Origin: Gluconobacter potus | GTDB lineage: Bacteria; Pseudomonadota; Alphaproteobacteria; Acetobacterales; Acetobacteraceae | DNA: 64,000 nt | Direction: 5' to 3' | Assembly: GCF_015244705.1 (NCBI RefSeq) | Contig: NZ_JABCQF010000002.1 | Span: forward strand, 1-64,000 | Part shown: positions 1 to 9,992 of the stretch, piece by piece | Position numbering within the stretch: position 1 is the stretch's first letter | Layout of the letters: each line of letters starts with the position of its first letter | Program-made: the position numbers and the translations under genes | The notes under the pieces: model-generated | Seen by the model: only the letters and a program-made list of their open reading frames with translations | Databases searched by the model: none | Told to the model about the DNA's origin: nothing

Positions 1-34
1 CACCACAAAAATCCCCAACATCATCACACACCAC

Positions 35-1765
<1,731 letters not shown>

Positions 1766-1792
1766 GGGGATGTTCCTTGGTGGTGTTTCCTG

Positions 1793-2173
1793 TCAGGCGA
1801 CCTTGTCCATCCGGCTCGGTCGGATCAGCACCTCGGCGGAGATGCCGAGGCCGTCATGCAACTGGCGGATCATGTCGATCGACAGGCCGCGTTTGCGGTT
1901 CATTACGTCGGCCACCCGGTTGCGCGGGCCGATCATTGGCTCCAGATCCTTGCGGGTGAGGCCCTGTTGCTCCATGCGGAAGCGGATCGCCTCGACCGGA
2001 TCGGGCGGGTCGATCGGATGGTGCTTCGCCTCATACGCGTCGATCAGCGTCGCCAGCACGTCGAGCTTGTCACCGTCCGGCGTGCCGCTCCTGGCACCCC
2101 ACAGCCGCCCGACTTCTTCGAGTGCCGCGTCATAATCCGCCTCGTTGCGGATGGGTTTCAGATCAGCCGTCAT
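1793..2173 (-). CDS. higA: HigA-type antitoxin
   Basis: This is a 126-residue antitoxin with a C-terminal helix-turn-helix: VEAIRFRMEQQGLTRKDLEP is followed by a recognition helix around NRVADVMNRKRGLS. Such proteins neutralise HigB and repress their own operon. The start is preceded by a strong GGAGGTGGAGC ribosome site. The gene overlaps the 3' end of the toxin gene by 11 bp, in the toxin-first order typical of hig loci. It lies directly behind the recombinase start, where it can stabilise the element against loss. Confidence 0.88.
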   Translation of the reverse strand: MTADLKPIRNEADYDAALEEVGRLWGARSGTPDGDKLDVLATLIDAYEAKHHPIDPPDPVEAIRFRMEQQGLTRKDLEPMIGPRNRVADVMNRKRGLSIDMIRQLHDGLGISAEVLIRPSRMDKVA

Positions 2174-2486
2174 GCTCCACCTCCGTCACGTCGATCCTGT
2201 CATACGCCTTGTGCGTGCCGATCCATTTAATCCAGACGATGCTTTTCTCGAAATCGACCGCCACGACCAGGCGATAGGCGTTGCCCTTGATGTTGAAGAC
2301 GATCCGCTCCGCGCTGACGATACTGGCCGTGGCATAGAGCCGCTTCACATCGGCGGTGCTCGCCCAGGCGGCCCTGCCGACTTCGGCGAACCAGGCGTCC
2401 AGCGCTGCCTTCACGGCCGGCTGGTCCTTCTGGCCCGTCAGGCTGTCGACGAACTCTCTCAGCGTTCGACGGGCGATGATCCTCAT
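2163..2486 (-). CDS. higB: HigB-type mRNA interferase toxin
   Basis: This is a 107-residue RelE-fold toxin of the HigB family, whose members cleave mRNA on the ribosome. Recognisable features are the basic N-terminus (MRIIARRTLREF) and the C-terminal KSIVWIKWIGTHKAYDRID segment containing the conserved GTHKAYD. AAGG lies 7 bases before the ATG. It is the first gene of a two-gene operon with the downstream antitoxin. Family assignment is firm; activity is not tested. Confidence 0.88.
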   Translation of the reverse strand: MRIIARRTLREFVDSLTGQKDQPAVKAALDAWFAEVGRAAWASTADVKRLYATASIVSAERIVFNIKGNAYRLVVAVDFEKSIVWIKWIGTHKAYDRIDVTEVEHDG

Positions 2487-2586
2487 TGACTGACCTTATA
2501 TCACGGGACCATAATGGTCACAAGAAAAATACACGACTGCCCGACGAAAGGGCGTTCGCCGGGGAAACGCAGCCGGGAAGGGGAGG

Positions 2587-2796
2587 CTACCGCATAGGAC
2601 CAGATCGGTTCTGCCGGGCCTGTTTCCGCTCCAGCGCGCGGGCACGCTCGAACTGCTCGCGGGCTATCTGACGGCCGATCAGGCGGGCGAGGGAGCGGAT
2701 GGCATCGTCGGACGGGCGGAATGCGTCTTCGGCCGTTTCCGCCTTACTGGCGGGGCTGAACACCTTGATCCTGATCCTGTCGGGTTTGCGTGCCAT
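2587..2796 (-). CDS. Small conserved-type hypothetical protein (69 aa)
   Basis: This short, very basic protein starts MARKPDRIRIKVFSP and ends in an Arg/Gln-rich helix (RQIAREQFERARALERKQARQ). The ATG at 2796 follows AAGGTGGACAGG. Longer in-frame starts upstream give an unlikely Ser/Pro-rich leader and overlap the divergent gene at 2924. A nucleic-acid-binding or accessory transfer role would fit the composition, but no domain is recognised. Confidence 0.5.
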   Translation of the reverse strand: MARKPDRIRIKVFSPASKAETAEDAFRPSDDAIRSLARLIGRQIAREQFERARALERKQARQNRSGPMR

Positions 2797-2923
2797 CCTG
2801 TCCACCTTCCCGGTCATGGGGCGACAGAACGATGAAGGACAGGACAAGGGGATTTGAGAAGACCATACGCAGGTCAATGCGGTAATCGGCGGTGATCGCG
2901 CAGAAAAGGGAGGCTTATCGCTC

Positions 2924-3649
2924 GTGGAAAAAATGATCATTCTTCTGGCGATTGGATACGCCCTTGGATTCTATATCCGGGGTCGGCGCGCGACGGCCGA
3001 CCTGGCACAGGCCGGGCAGCAGATTGCCGAAAGGAATGCTCGACTTCAGACACTGGATCGTCAGATCTCTGGACGCGATACAGAAGTTTCGTCTTTGCGT
3101 CGTCGGATTGCTACGCTGGAAACACAGGCCGCTGACCAGAAGAAGGAGGCAGAGCGTCGGCGGCAGTATTTTCAGGACAACGATCTGTCCAACACGCAGA
3201 ATCAGCTACATTTCATCAGTCAGTGCAGCCTGCGCGCCGTCCGGCCCGTCAACAAGGAGGCTGTGCAGGTACTCTACGCGCTCGACGAGTGGATCAGGAC
3301 ATATCAGCCCGACTGGCGTTTCGCCTTCGAGGTTTCGATGGGTGGGTTCATCAGAACGACTTACGATCCGGAAGATCCGCGTCAGAAGCAGGCTTTCAGC
3401 TCCTATAGCGGCAAGCGTGTCGATTTCCTGCTGATTGATCGCTATGGGCTGCCTGTATTGGTGATCGAATATCATGGCACAGGCCACGATTTGTCCGGCG
3501 ATGCGGATGACCGCATGGCGGTGAAGCGTTTGGCTTTGCAGAAGGCGGGTGTCCCGCTGCTCGAAATTCCCGAAAAGATGGCCAAACCTCAAATCATGGC
3601 TGCCATTTCCGAGGCAGCCGGGTCGGCTCTCAAGGTAAAAACAGGCTAA
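2924..3649 (+). CDS. DUF2726-domain protein with N-terminal membrane anchor and coiled coil
   Basis: This 241-residue protein starts at GTG 2924, behind AGGGAGG. Residues about 4-18 are hydrophobic (a membrane anchor). Residues about 25-85 form a heptad-like coiled coil (LQTLDRQISGRDTEVSSLRR). The C-terminal half carries the DUF2726 pattern: RVDFLLIDRYGLPVLVIEYH, then GTGHD, then a D..K...L helix and PLLEIPE. DUF2726 resembles the PD-(D/E)XK nuclease/Vsr-like fold, with D and E in the VDF and IEYHG strands. It sits 200 bp upstream of a DNA methyltransferase on the same strand. A DNA-processing or defence role is inference. Confidence 0.72.
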   Translation: MEKMIILLAIGYALGFYIRGRRATADLAQAGQQIAERNARLQTLDRQISGRDTEVSSLRRRIATLETQAADQKKEAERRRQYFQDNDLSNTQNQLHFISQCSLRAVRPVNKEAVQVLYALDEWIRTYQPDWRFAFEVSMGGFIRTTYDPEDPRQKQAFSSYSGKRVDFLLIDRYGLPVLVIEYHGTGHDLSGDADDRMAVKRLALQKAGVPLLEIPEKMAKPQIMAAISEAAGSALKVKTG

Positions 3650-3678
3650 GGGCGCTGCCCTCGCGCCGGAAAGGGTTC

Positions 3679-3696
3679 GCGTCAGCGCGCTGACGC
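3679..3696. promoter_or_regulatory. Perfect 18-bp palindrome downstream of the DUF2726 gene
   Basis: GCGTCAGCGCGCTGACGC is perfectly self-complementary. It lies 30 bp after the DUF2726 stop and upstream of the methyltransferase leader. It has no T run, so it is a protein-binding site candidate or a factor-dependent end rather than an intrinsic terminator. Confidence 0.4.
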
Positions 3697-3807
3697 CGCC
3701 CGATAGGGTGTCCCCGATCTTCCTGCGCTACGCTCCGTGCAGACCGGGAGAGACCCCTCCCCATCGGTCGCCCTTGCCATTGCTACCCCGCTGCTCGCCG
3801 CGAGGCA

Positions 3808-3831
3808 GAGGAACAGCGGGGGCTGTTCCTC
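3808..3831 (+). promoter_or_regulatory. Strong hairpin in the leader of the methyltransferase gene
   Basis: GAGGAACAGC (3808-3817) and GCTGTTCCTC (3822-3831) form a perfect 10-bp stem with a GGGG loop, extended by flanking CGCGAGG/CCTCGCG-type pairing. It ends about 20 bases before the ATG at 3853. It may influence translation or mark an upstream transcript end; no T run follows. Confidence 0.4.
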
Positions 3832-3852
3832 GCGGAACAAAGGGCAAAGACC

Positions 3853-4533
3853 ATGACCGGTAATACCAACACGGCGACCGATTTCCGCAATACCATTCTC
3901 AACGGCGACAGCGTGGAACTGATGCGGGCGCTGCCTCGCAATGCTGTGGACTTCATCCTTACCGACCCGCCTTACCTGGTGAACTATCAGGGCAGGGATG
4001 GGCGGAAGGTCCGCAACGACGACAATGCACGCTGGCTCCGGCCGGCGGTCAATCAGATGCACCGTGTTCTGAAATGGGGCGGCCTTGCCGTGAGTTTTTA
4101 CGGGTGGAACAAGATCGACCTCTTTGCCGAGGCGTGGAAGGCGGCCGGTTTTCGCATGGTCGGGCATATCGTCTTTCGCAAATCTTACGCGTCATCGTCG
4201 GGGTTGCTGCGCTACGAGCACGAAAGCGCCTATCTTCTGGCAAAAGGGAACGTGAAGCGGCCCGGCCAGCCGGTGCCGGACGTGATCGACATGCCGTATT
4301 CCGGGAACAAGCTGCATCCGACGCAAAAGCCCGTCGTGGCTCTGCTGCCCCTGGTGGATACATTCTGCCCGGCTGGTGGCCTGGTGCTGGACCCATTTTG
4401 CGGTTCGGGTTCGTCGCTGGTGGCGGCGCAGCATCTTGGCCGGGACTGGCTGGGGATGGAACTGGATGCGGACCATGCGGCAACGGCGACCCGGCGCCTG
4501 GCCTGGCACGCGGCGAAGAAAGTAGCGGCGTAG
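3853..4533 (+). CDS. DNA methyltransferase, N6-adenine/N4-cytosine type (beta class), orphan
   Basis: This 226-residue SAM-dependent amino-methyltransferase has the catalytic motif IV DPPYLV early (about residue 39) and the SAM-binding motif I DPFCGSGSS near the C-terminus. The DPPY-before-FCGSGS order defines the beta class. LHPTQKP, which precedes motif I in this class, is also present. No cognate restriction endonuclease of a known family adjoins it; the nearest gene is the DUF2726 protein upstream. Orphan methylases of this type are common on conjugative elements and can protect incoming DNA from host restriction. Confidence 0.9.
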   Translation: MTGNTNTATDFRNTILNGDSVELMRALPRNAVDFILTDPPYLVNYQGRDGRKVRNDDNARWLRPAVNQMHRVLKWGGLAVSFYGWNKIDLFAEAWKAAGFRMVGHIVFRKSYASSSGLLRYEHESAYLLAKGNVKRPGQPVPDVIDMPYSGNKLHPTQKPVVALLPLVDTFCPAGGLVLDPFCGSGSSLVAAQHLGRDWLGMELDADHAATATRRLAWHAAKKVAA

Positions 4534-4607
4534 GAAGTGAGCGCCGCAGGGCCGACAATTCGGTTCTGCGGTCCCCACTTTCTTGATCTATCTGTCCGCA
4601 CAAATTT

Positions 4608-4635
4608 GCGCCGATCCGACGTAGCGGATCGGCGC
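4608..4635 (+). terminator. Hairpin downstream of the methyltransferase
   Basis: GCGCCGATCCG (4608-4618) and CGGATCGGCGC (4625-4635) form a perfect 11-bp stem with a 6-base loop, 75 bp after the stop codon. No T run follows. It may act as a transcript 3' end or stability hairpin. The remainder of 4534-4836 contains no recognisable gene. Confidence 0.4.
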
Positions 4636-4836
4636 GAGGGGAAGGAAACGAAACGCCGCTCGCCGGACGAATGCCCGGCTCGCGGACTATTCTGGCACGC
4701 GCCGACGAACGTAATAACGTGGTGCGATCGCGTTACGAGATCGACATATCTCCAAACACAGTCTGCACAAAATCTTCCTATTGCGCATCCTGATGTTCCT
4801 GCTGCCAGAAGCAGGCGCAAAAAGAAGGGTAACGCG

Positions 4837-5626
4837 ATGCCGATGTCAGATTGGCAGTCGCCGGCCGCTTACGAACACGCACAAGACATAGCTGCCGCCG
4901 GCATGGCCTGGGAATATCTTCGACGTGATGATGAATATCGTCGCTCGTTCCGAAAGATGAAAACGCTTCCGGCTCCGAAACCTCGGGGCAGGAAAGCCTT
5001 TTCCAAACGATGGGGTCTGCGATTTCCCTGTCGATCCGGTGCAGCCTGCCGGCCGCACGCCTGTTTTCTGGATACCGGAACTCTCGCCTGACGTGATCGA
5101 ACTGCGCGAGGCTCTGGCGAATGCGAAGGATCCGGCCGTCATGCCGATTAACCTTGCGGAATTGCCGGACCTCGTCGCGCGGCTGGATGACGGTGGAGCG
5201 TGGCATGGTTTCTGGCAGCCCGGCGCGTCGGCACATCAGGTTTGGCTCCCGACACGTCCAGTGGGTGGAGCTGCCACCTATGTCGCTATCCTGCCACTTG
5301 ATAAGCTGCTGGAGCTTCGCGCGGAGGCCGTGCTGCGTTTATGGCGCGCGCTGGTCGGCCGGTCTGAGGGCAAGCGGACTCACGATTTCCCAAAGCAGAC
5401 ACGGGATCGGCATATCATGATGCTCCGGGCGTTTGATGGTCGGGCGGCTGGCGCGAGTTATCGCAAGCTTGCTGAGGCATTGCTTGGGTTTTGTGGCAGG
5501 AAGGTCGATTGGGACAATGATCCTCGCAAGAACCAGGTTCGGCGTCTCGTTGCCGATGGTCGGTATTATGTTCGTGGGGGTTACCGTGATCTTTTGCGCT
5601 ATCCGATCCGACTGTCTGATCGTTGA
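4837..5626 (+). pseudogene. DUF6499-DUF2285 transcriptional-regulator-type protein, split by a frameshift
   Basis: From ATG 4837 one frame gives a DUF6499-like N-terminus (MSDWQSPAAYEHAQD, AGMAWEYLRRDDEYR, FSKRWGLRFP). The next frame, open to 5626, gives the matching DUF2285/RovC-like DNA-binding C-terminus (AGRTPVFWIPE, AFDGRAAGASYRKLAEALLG, DPRKNQVRRLV, GGYRDLL). The two parts join if a single base is removed in ccctgtcgat at about 5024-5033, which would read RFPVDPVQPAGRT. The gene is therefore either recently broken, subject to frameshifting, or affected by a base-call error. The intact family is common next to Tn4371-type transfer genes. The 3' part may still be translated from 5039. Confidence 0.68.
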
Positions 5627-5826
5627 GATAAGGCATGTCCGGTGTTTTCCCGTTCGGACGAAGGCGGTGTCGGGAGAATTAGCTCGCGAGCATATTCATC
5701 GTTTGCCAATGGAGAACTTCGCATCGGCAAAGCACTTCCTGAACTGCCAGCCCCAACCCCTTGTTTGGGATGGGCAAGGATACCCTGCACTCATTTATAA
5801 TTTACTGCGGTCTGAGCACCATCGGA

Positions 5827-6243
5827 TTACTTGAGGATTTCGTTGAACTCCAGGACGTTCCTGTCCGGATCACGAATGAAACAGACAATGCGTCTGTCTT
5901 GTCCCATCTGGACTGGTCCTTCCGTAATGACGATCTGTTCCTGTTCCAGCCAGCGCACCAGATCCGCCATGCTCTCAACAATGAACGCCGCGTGCGTATA
6001 GCCCGGGCGTTTGATAGGAACATCCATAAGAATATTCCCGACCGGGTCTGGCACGCCATTGAAAATGAGATGGATACGAAGTCCGGACGGGTGATGTAGG
6101 CCGCAGGCCTTCACGGCCGGAGCGAACTCTTCCGGATCGCGGATAAAGCCGAATTTGGCATAGAACCGTTCAGAAACGGCGAGATCTGTCACGCGAATGC
6201 CAACATGATCGAACGTCAGGTGCGCGAAGTTCATTGCCCGCAT
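5827..6243 (-). CDS. VOC-superfamily (glyoxalase/dioxygenase-fold) protein
   Basis: This 138-residue vicinal-oxygen-chelate protein has two beta-alpha-beta-beta-beta units. Probable metal ligands are H13 in [11 protein letters not shown], the His in YTHAAFIV and the Glu in NVLEFNE near the end. Enzymes of this fold act on glutathione adducts, aromatics or antibiotics; the substrate here is unknown. It is the second gene of a minus-strand pair and overlaps the stop of the glutathione-transferase gene by 13 bp. The pair is probably a glutathione-dependent detoxification unit under the divergent LysR gene. Confidence 0.82.
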   Translation of the reverse strand: MRAMNFAHLTFDHVGIRVTDLAVSERFYAKFGFIRDPEEFAPAVKACGLHHPSGLRIHLIFNGVPDPVGNILMDVPIKRPGYTHAAFIVESMADLVRWLEQEQIVITEGPVQMGQDRRIVCFIRDPDRNVLEFNEILK

Positions 6244-6857
6244 CCTGTTTCCAGGCCAGCCACAGTTTTCTGAAGTGGGACAAAGCCCTTCAGGCTCTCC
6301 ACACGCTGAAGCCAGACAGCAATCGCGTCATATCCCGATAGATCAACATTTCCCTCCGGTGCTCTTGCGATATAGCTGTAGAGAGCGACATCCGCGATCG
6401 TGGGCTGCTGGGTTCCTGCAATCCAGGTTCTGTCCTTCAGAGCGTACGCGATCACTTTGAGTGTGTCATGAGCGCGCTGAATAACCTCTGCCGTATCAAA
6501 TGATGCGCCAAAAACTGTCACTAGGCGCGCAGCGCAACATCCATAGGCAATCTTTCCCGCCGCTACAGACAGCCAGCGTTGCACTTCCGCCTCTGTCACT
6601 GCGTTCTCGGGCAGCCAATGAGACGGACCGACTTTCCGTGCCGCATACACAAGGATGGCATTGGAATCCGGAATAATGATCCCGTTATCTTCCAGGACGG
6701 GAATTTCCCTGAAGGCATTCAGCTTCAGGAATTTCGCAGTCTTCTGCTCACCTGCGGCAAGGTCAACAGGCTTCAACTCATGAGGCAGGCCAGCAAGAGA
6801 GAGAAAGAGATGCGCTCGATGCGCATGTCCCGAAAGAGGGTGATAGTAGAGTTTCAT
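6231..6857 (-). CDS. Glutathione S-transferase
   Basis: This 208-residue cytosolic GST has an N-terminal thioredoxin fold ([19 protein letters not shown]), the cis-proline region [11 protein letters not shown], and the [12 protein letters not shown] glutathione-binding segment. The all-helical C-terminal domain contains the N-capping region [14 protein letters not shown]. The ATG at 6857 has GGAG upstream; a longer in-frame version (to 6929) begins with a Cys/Ser-rich leader and is unlikely. It probably conjugates or reduces electrophiles with glutathione. It lies divergent from a LysR regulator and is first in an operon with the VOC gene. Confidence 0.9.
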   Translation of the reverse strand: MKLYYHPLSGHAHRAHLFLSLAGLPHELKPVDLAAGEQKTAKFLKLNAFREIPVLEDNGIIIPDSNAILVYAARKVGPSHWLPENAVTEAEVQRWLSVAAGKIAYGCCAARLVTVFGASFDTAEVIQRAHDTLKVIAYALKDRTWIAGTQQPTIADVALYSYIARAPEGNVDLSGYDAIAVWLQRVESLKGFVPLQKTVAGLETGCGQ

Positions 6858-6987
6858 GGGAACTCCCGAAAGAACGACAGAACAGGAGCATTGTCTTTCC
6901 ACGGGGCAAGATGCGCGATAATCTCTCAAAAATGCATTTCACTATTGCGGTTTGCGCTCATAATCTACTGAGTTGCAGGAGAGACCT

Positions 6988-7881
6988 CTGATCGACCTTC
7001 AGACATTACGGATTTTCATGGCCGTGGCCGATCAGGTCAGCTTTGTCGGAGCTTCCCGGAAACTGGGGCTTTCCGCCACCACAGTGACCCGGACGATCAG
7101 AAACCTGGAAACTACCTTAGGGCTGTCCCTGTTCAACCGTACAACGCGCTCTGTTCATCTTACGACGGAAGGGGCGGAGTTTCTGGTCCGGTGTCGTGCA
7201 GCGATTGCCGATCTGGATGGTGCGGTCGCTGTTGCACGAGGCGCGGGGACGGAGCCACAGGGCGTATTATCGATTACCGCTCCAGTTATTTTCGGGCGGC
7301 TACATGTTCTTCCCGTTGTTACGGACCTTTTGAAAGCTTGGCCACAATTGACCATACGGCTCTTCCTGACAGACCGGGTTGTTCATCTTGTGGAGGAAGG
7401 GATCGATCTCGCCATCCGGATTGCCCCGCCGCAAGACAGTGCCTTGAAAATGCAGAAAATCGGCGAGGTCCGGAAAGTTTTTGTCGCCAGCCCGGCTTAT
7501 CTGGCACAGCATGGAGAGCCACAGAGTCTTGAGAATCTCGCGGCACACAGTCTCATCGATATCGATGAATATGCGACTGGACATTCGGAATGGCGACTGG
7601 GCGGAAAGAATGAACCTTCAGTCAGAATTTCACCTCGGCTCTACGTCAATAGTATAGACGCGGCCCTTGCGGCTGCCAGAGACGGCCTCGGTATTACCAG
7701 AGCGTTGTCGTACCAAACCCATGATTCTATCGAAAAAAAACAGCTTTGCAGAGTTCTGGCAGATATTCCTACGTCTGCATTACCTGTCTTCATGCTGTTT
7801 CCGGCCAGGGAGCGCCAATCCGTTAATGTTCGGATGTTTCTAACCGCCATGAAAGAACGTTTCATGACAGGTACTTTCTAA
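6988..7881 (+). CDS. LysR-family transcriptional regulator
   Basis: This LysR-type regulator has an N-terminal winged HTH (LRIFMAVADQVSFVGASRKL, then LSATTVTRTIRNLE) and a substrate-binding domain to the C-terminus. Its likely target is the divergent GST-VOC operon 130 bp away. The start is not standard: AGGAGAG at 6977-6983 points to CTG 6988 (reading M-IDLQTLRIF, as in relatives). A TTG at 6973 lies upstream of the ribosome site and the first ATG (7018) would cut into the HTH. Confidence 0.87.
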   Translation: MIDLQTLRIFMAVADQVSFVGASRKLGLSATTVTRTIRNLETTLGLSLFNRTTRSVHLTTEGAEFLVRCRAAIADLDGAVAVARGAGTEPQGVLSITAPVIFGRLHVLPVVTDLLKAWPQLTIRLFLTDRVVHLVEEGIDLAIRIAPPQDSALKMQKIGEVRKVFVASPAYLAQHGEPQSLENLAAHSLIDIDEYATGHSEWRLGGKNEPSVRISPRLYVNSIDAALAAARDGLGITRALSYQTHDSIEKKQLCRVLADIPTSALPVFMLFPARERQSVNVRMFLTAMKERFMTGTF

Positions 7882-7889
7882 AAAGCACG

Positions 7890-8114
7890 CTAGTGTCCTG
7901 TCCCGCAAATAGCGTTACATAAACGTTCAACTTGTTCGACGGTGGCCTTGCATGTAGCGGTCCGGACAAATGGTTTCGCTCTGGCGTTATAAGTCTGGAC
8001 GAAGGCATTGATTTTCTCAGTGAGATCTCTGGCACTGACGAAAGAAGCTCGGCGTATCTAACGTTCGGTGAGGAGTGCGAACCAGCGTTCGACCTGATTG
8101 AGCCAGGATACGTA
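7890..8114 (-). pseudogene. C-terminal remnant of an IS630-family transposase
   Basis: On the minus strand one frame reads WLNQVERWFALLTER, stop, IRRASFVSARDLTEKINAFV, QTYNARAKPFVRTATCKATV, EQVERLCNAICGTGH, stop. This matches the end of IS630-type DDE transposases, including the conserved N-Q-V-E-R-W-F region. A CAG-to-TAG change breaks it, and everything upstream is missing. It marks an old insertion beside the LysR/TetR boundary. Confidence 0.82.
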
Positions 8115-8267
8115 GGTTGAGCATCGCTCGAATGGCGAACACAAATATTATCTTTCGAATTTATCCTAACTCTTTCCTGCCAAAGTAATGCTAGAACGGA
8201 CCGTCCGGCCCGACTTAGCAAGCGCGCAGGCGGGAGCCGTTCTGTTCTTCTTCAGATGCCTCACCTA

Positions 8268-8287
8268 TATGTATCACTCAGCACATA
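8268..8287. promoter_or_regulatory. Probable TetR operator upstream of the TetR gene
   Basis: TATGTA-N8-CACATA is a near-perfect dyad immediately before the TetR start. The same arrangement (TATGTG-N8-CACATA) recurs at 8962-8981 before the downstream hydrolase gene. This suggests a common operator used for autoregulation. Confidence 0.6.
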
Positions 8288-8299
8288 TTGGGGACCAGA

Positions 8300-8911
8300 A
8301 TGACGAAGACGCCTGCAGCACGACGCGGCAGACCGCGTAACTTTGATCGGGATAAAGCCCTCCGAAGCGCCATGAACGTGTTCTGGCAGCATGGTTTTGA
8401 CGGTGCGTCGATGACTCAGCTTGTCGATGCCATGCAGATCAACTCGCCCAGCATTTACGCCGCCTTCGGCAGCAAGGAAGACCTCTTTCGCGAAGCAGTC
8501 GAACTGTACATTACGTCTGATGGTGACTCGACCATGCGGGCACTGACCGATGATGGTGACGTGCGCGACGCGCTACGATCAATGCTGGCCGAAACGATCC
8601 AGACCTTTAGCCGCTATGATGAACCGCGCGGTTGCCTCATTGTGCTCGGCGCTCGCCATCTCGGGCCTATTGGTGATCCCGTTCGTACTTTCCTGCGAGA
8701 CCAGCGTGAACGCATCCGCGTCCGGCTCGCAGAGCGCCTGTTAAAGGCGAAACAGAAGGGTGAACTGGCACCCGAAGCTGATGAGGAGGTGCTCGCGACC
8801 TGCGTCATGACATTCCTAAACGGGATATCGATCCAAACCGTAGACGGCGTGTCGCAGCCGATTTTGCTCGCTGCGGCAGAACAGTTCATGGATCACCTGT
8901 TCCCCCGCTGA
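8300..8911 (+). CDS. TetR/AcrR-family transcriptional repressor
   Basis: This 203-residue regulator has an N-terminal HTH (KALRSAMNVFWQHGFDGASM, then QINSPSIYAAFGSKEDLF) and a TetR_C-type ligand domain. The ATG at 8300 is preferred over an in-frame TTG at 8288, because the operator dyad ends at 8287 and GGGGACC precedes the ATG. It probably represses itself and the alpha/beta hydrolase gene 84 bp downstream, because both have the same TATGTR-N8-CACATA dyad upstream. Confidence 0.9.
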   Translation: MTKTPAARRGRPRNFDRDKALRSAMNVFWQHGFDGASMTQLVDAMQINSPSIYAAFGSKEDLFREAVELYITSDGDSTMRALTDDGDVRDALRSMLAETIQTFSRYDEPRGCLIVLGARHLGPIGDPVRTFLRDQRERIRVRLAERLLKAKQKGELAPEADEEVLATCVMTFLNGISIQTVDGVSQPILLAAAEQFMDHLFPR

Positions 8912-8961
8912 TATTATGTACTGCCTATCACAGAATCCTTGCGGGTCGGCACTGAGTAATA

Positions 8962-8981
8962 TATGTGTTGCGCATCACATA
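8962..8981. promoter_or_regulatory. Probable TetR operator upstream of the alpha/beta hydrolase
   Basis: TATGTG-TTGCGCAT-CACATA is a perfect 6-8-6 inverted repeat ending 14 bases before the preferred hydrolase start. It is the second copy of the dyad seen before the TetR gene at 8268-8287. Confidence 0.65.
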
Positions 8982-8994
8982 AAGGATGATGCGC

Positions 8995-9942
8995 ATGCAA
9001 CCTACCGGATTTTCGATCGGTGAACCTGTCTCTGGCTTTGGTTCAGTAACGAGCGTTCCCCTTCTGCCTGATGGCTTTACCGATACCTTCAAGAGCTATC
9101 TGGTCGATATCGGCACCTTGCGTTTGCATGCCGTAATCGGCGGCAAAGGGCCGGCGTTGCTGCTGCTCGGCGGTTGGCCGCAAAACTGGTTCGCGTGGCG
9201 CGCGCTCATGCTGCCGCTTGCCGAACGCTTCACCGTTATTGCCGTCGACCCGCGCGGCGTCGGCCTCTCCGACAAGCCGGAAGATGGCTATGATGCCGAT
9301 ACGCTGTCCGCCGACATGTTCGCGCTCATGGATGCGCTCGGCCACGAACGCTTCGCCATGGTCGGTCACGACATCGGCATGTGGACCGGTTACGCGATGG
9401 CCGCCGACCGACCGGAGCGGATTGCCCGCATTGCGCTGGGAGAGGCGATCATCCCCGGTCTCTCCGCGTCGCCGCCGCTGATTAGCGACGACCGACGCAC
9501 CAGCGACTTCCTGTGGCACTTTAACTTCAACCGTGCGCTCGGCGTTAACGAGGCGCTGGTCCGGGGCCGTGAGGCAATCTATTTCGGCTACCAGTTCGCC
9601 ACCAAGGCGGGTTCGCCGGAGGCGCTCCCCGCCGCTGCGCGTGAGTTTTACATCGAACAACTGCGCCGCGACCCCAAAGCCCTGCGCGCGAGCTTTGAAT
9701 ATTACCGGGCAATCGATGCTTCGATCCCGCAATATCGTCGGCGCATGGCACGCAGGATCGCGCTGCCGGTGCTCGCCTTCTCCGGCGCCCTGGCGTGCGA
9801 CGACATGGTCGAACAGGAACTCCGATCCGTCGCCGACAACGTGCAATCCGTTATCATTCCCGACAGTGGCCACTATCCGGCCGAGGAACAGCCTGAAGCT
9901 CTGCTTGCAGCACTTCAGGCCTTTCTCGCTCCCTACGCCTGA
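8995..9942 (+). CDS. Alpha/beta hydrolase, epoxide hydrolase/haloalkane dehalogenase type
   Basis: This 315-residue alpha/beta hydrolase has an oxyanion motif (LGGWPQNW), a nucleophile elbow GHDIGMW with Asp (D126) rather than Ser, and a C-terminal catalytic His in SGHYPAEEQPE (H293). An Asp nucleophile is the mark of epoxide hydrolases and dehalogenases. The start at ATG 8995 has AAAGGA at proper spacing; ATGs at 8986 and 8989 touch the ribosome site. A TetR gene and a matching operator upstream suggest induction by the substrate. The substrate is unknown. Confidence 0.85.
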   Translation: MQPTGFSIGEPVSGFGSVTSVPLLPDGFTDTFKSYLVDIGTLRLHAVIGGKGPALLLLGGWPQNWFAWRALMLPLAERFTVIAVDPRGVGLSDKPEDGYDADTLSADMFALMDALGHERFAMVGHDIGMWTGYAMAADRPERIARIALGEAIIPGLSASPPLISDDRRTSDFLWHFNFNRALGVNEALVRGREAIYFGYQFATKAGSPEALPAAAREFYIEQLRRDPKALRASFEYYRAIDASIPQYRRRMARRIALPVLAFSGALACDDMVEQELRSVADNVQSVIIPDSGHYPAEEQPEALLAALQAFLAPYA

Positions 9943-9992
9943 CAGACAGGAAACACGACTACCCTATCCTGACACACGCCATGGCCTAGGAT

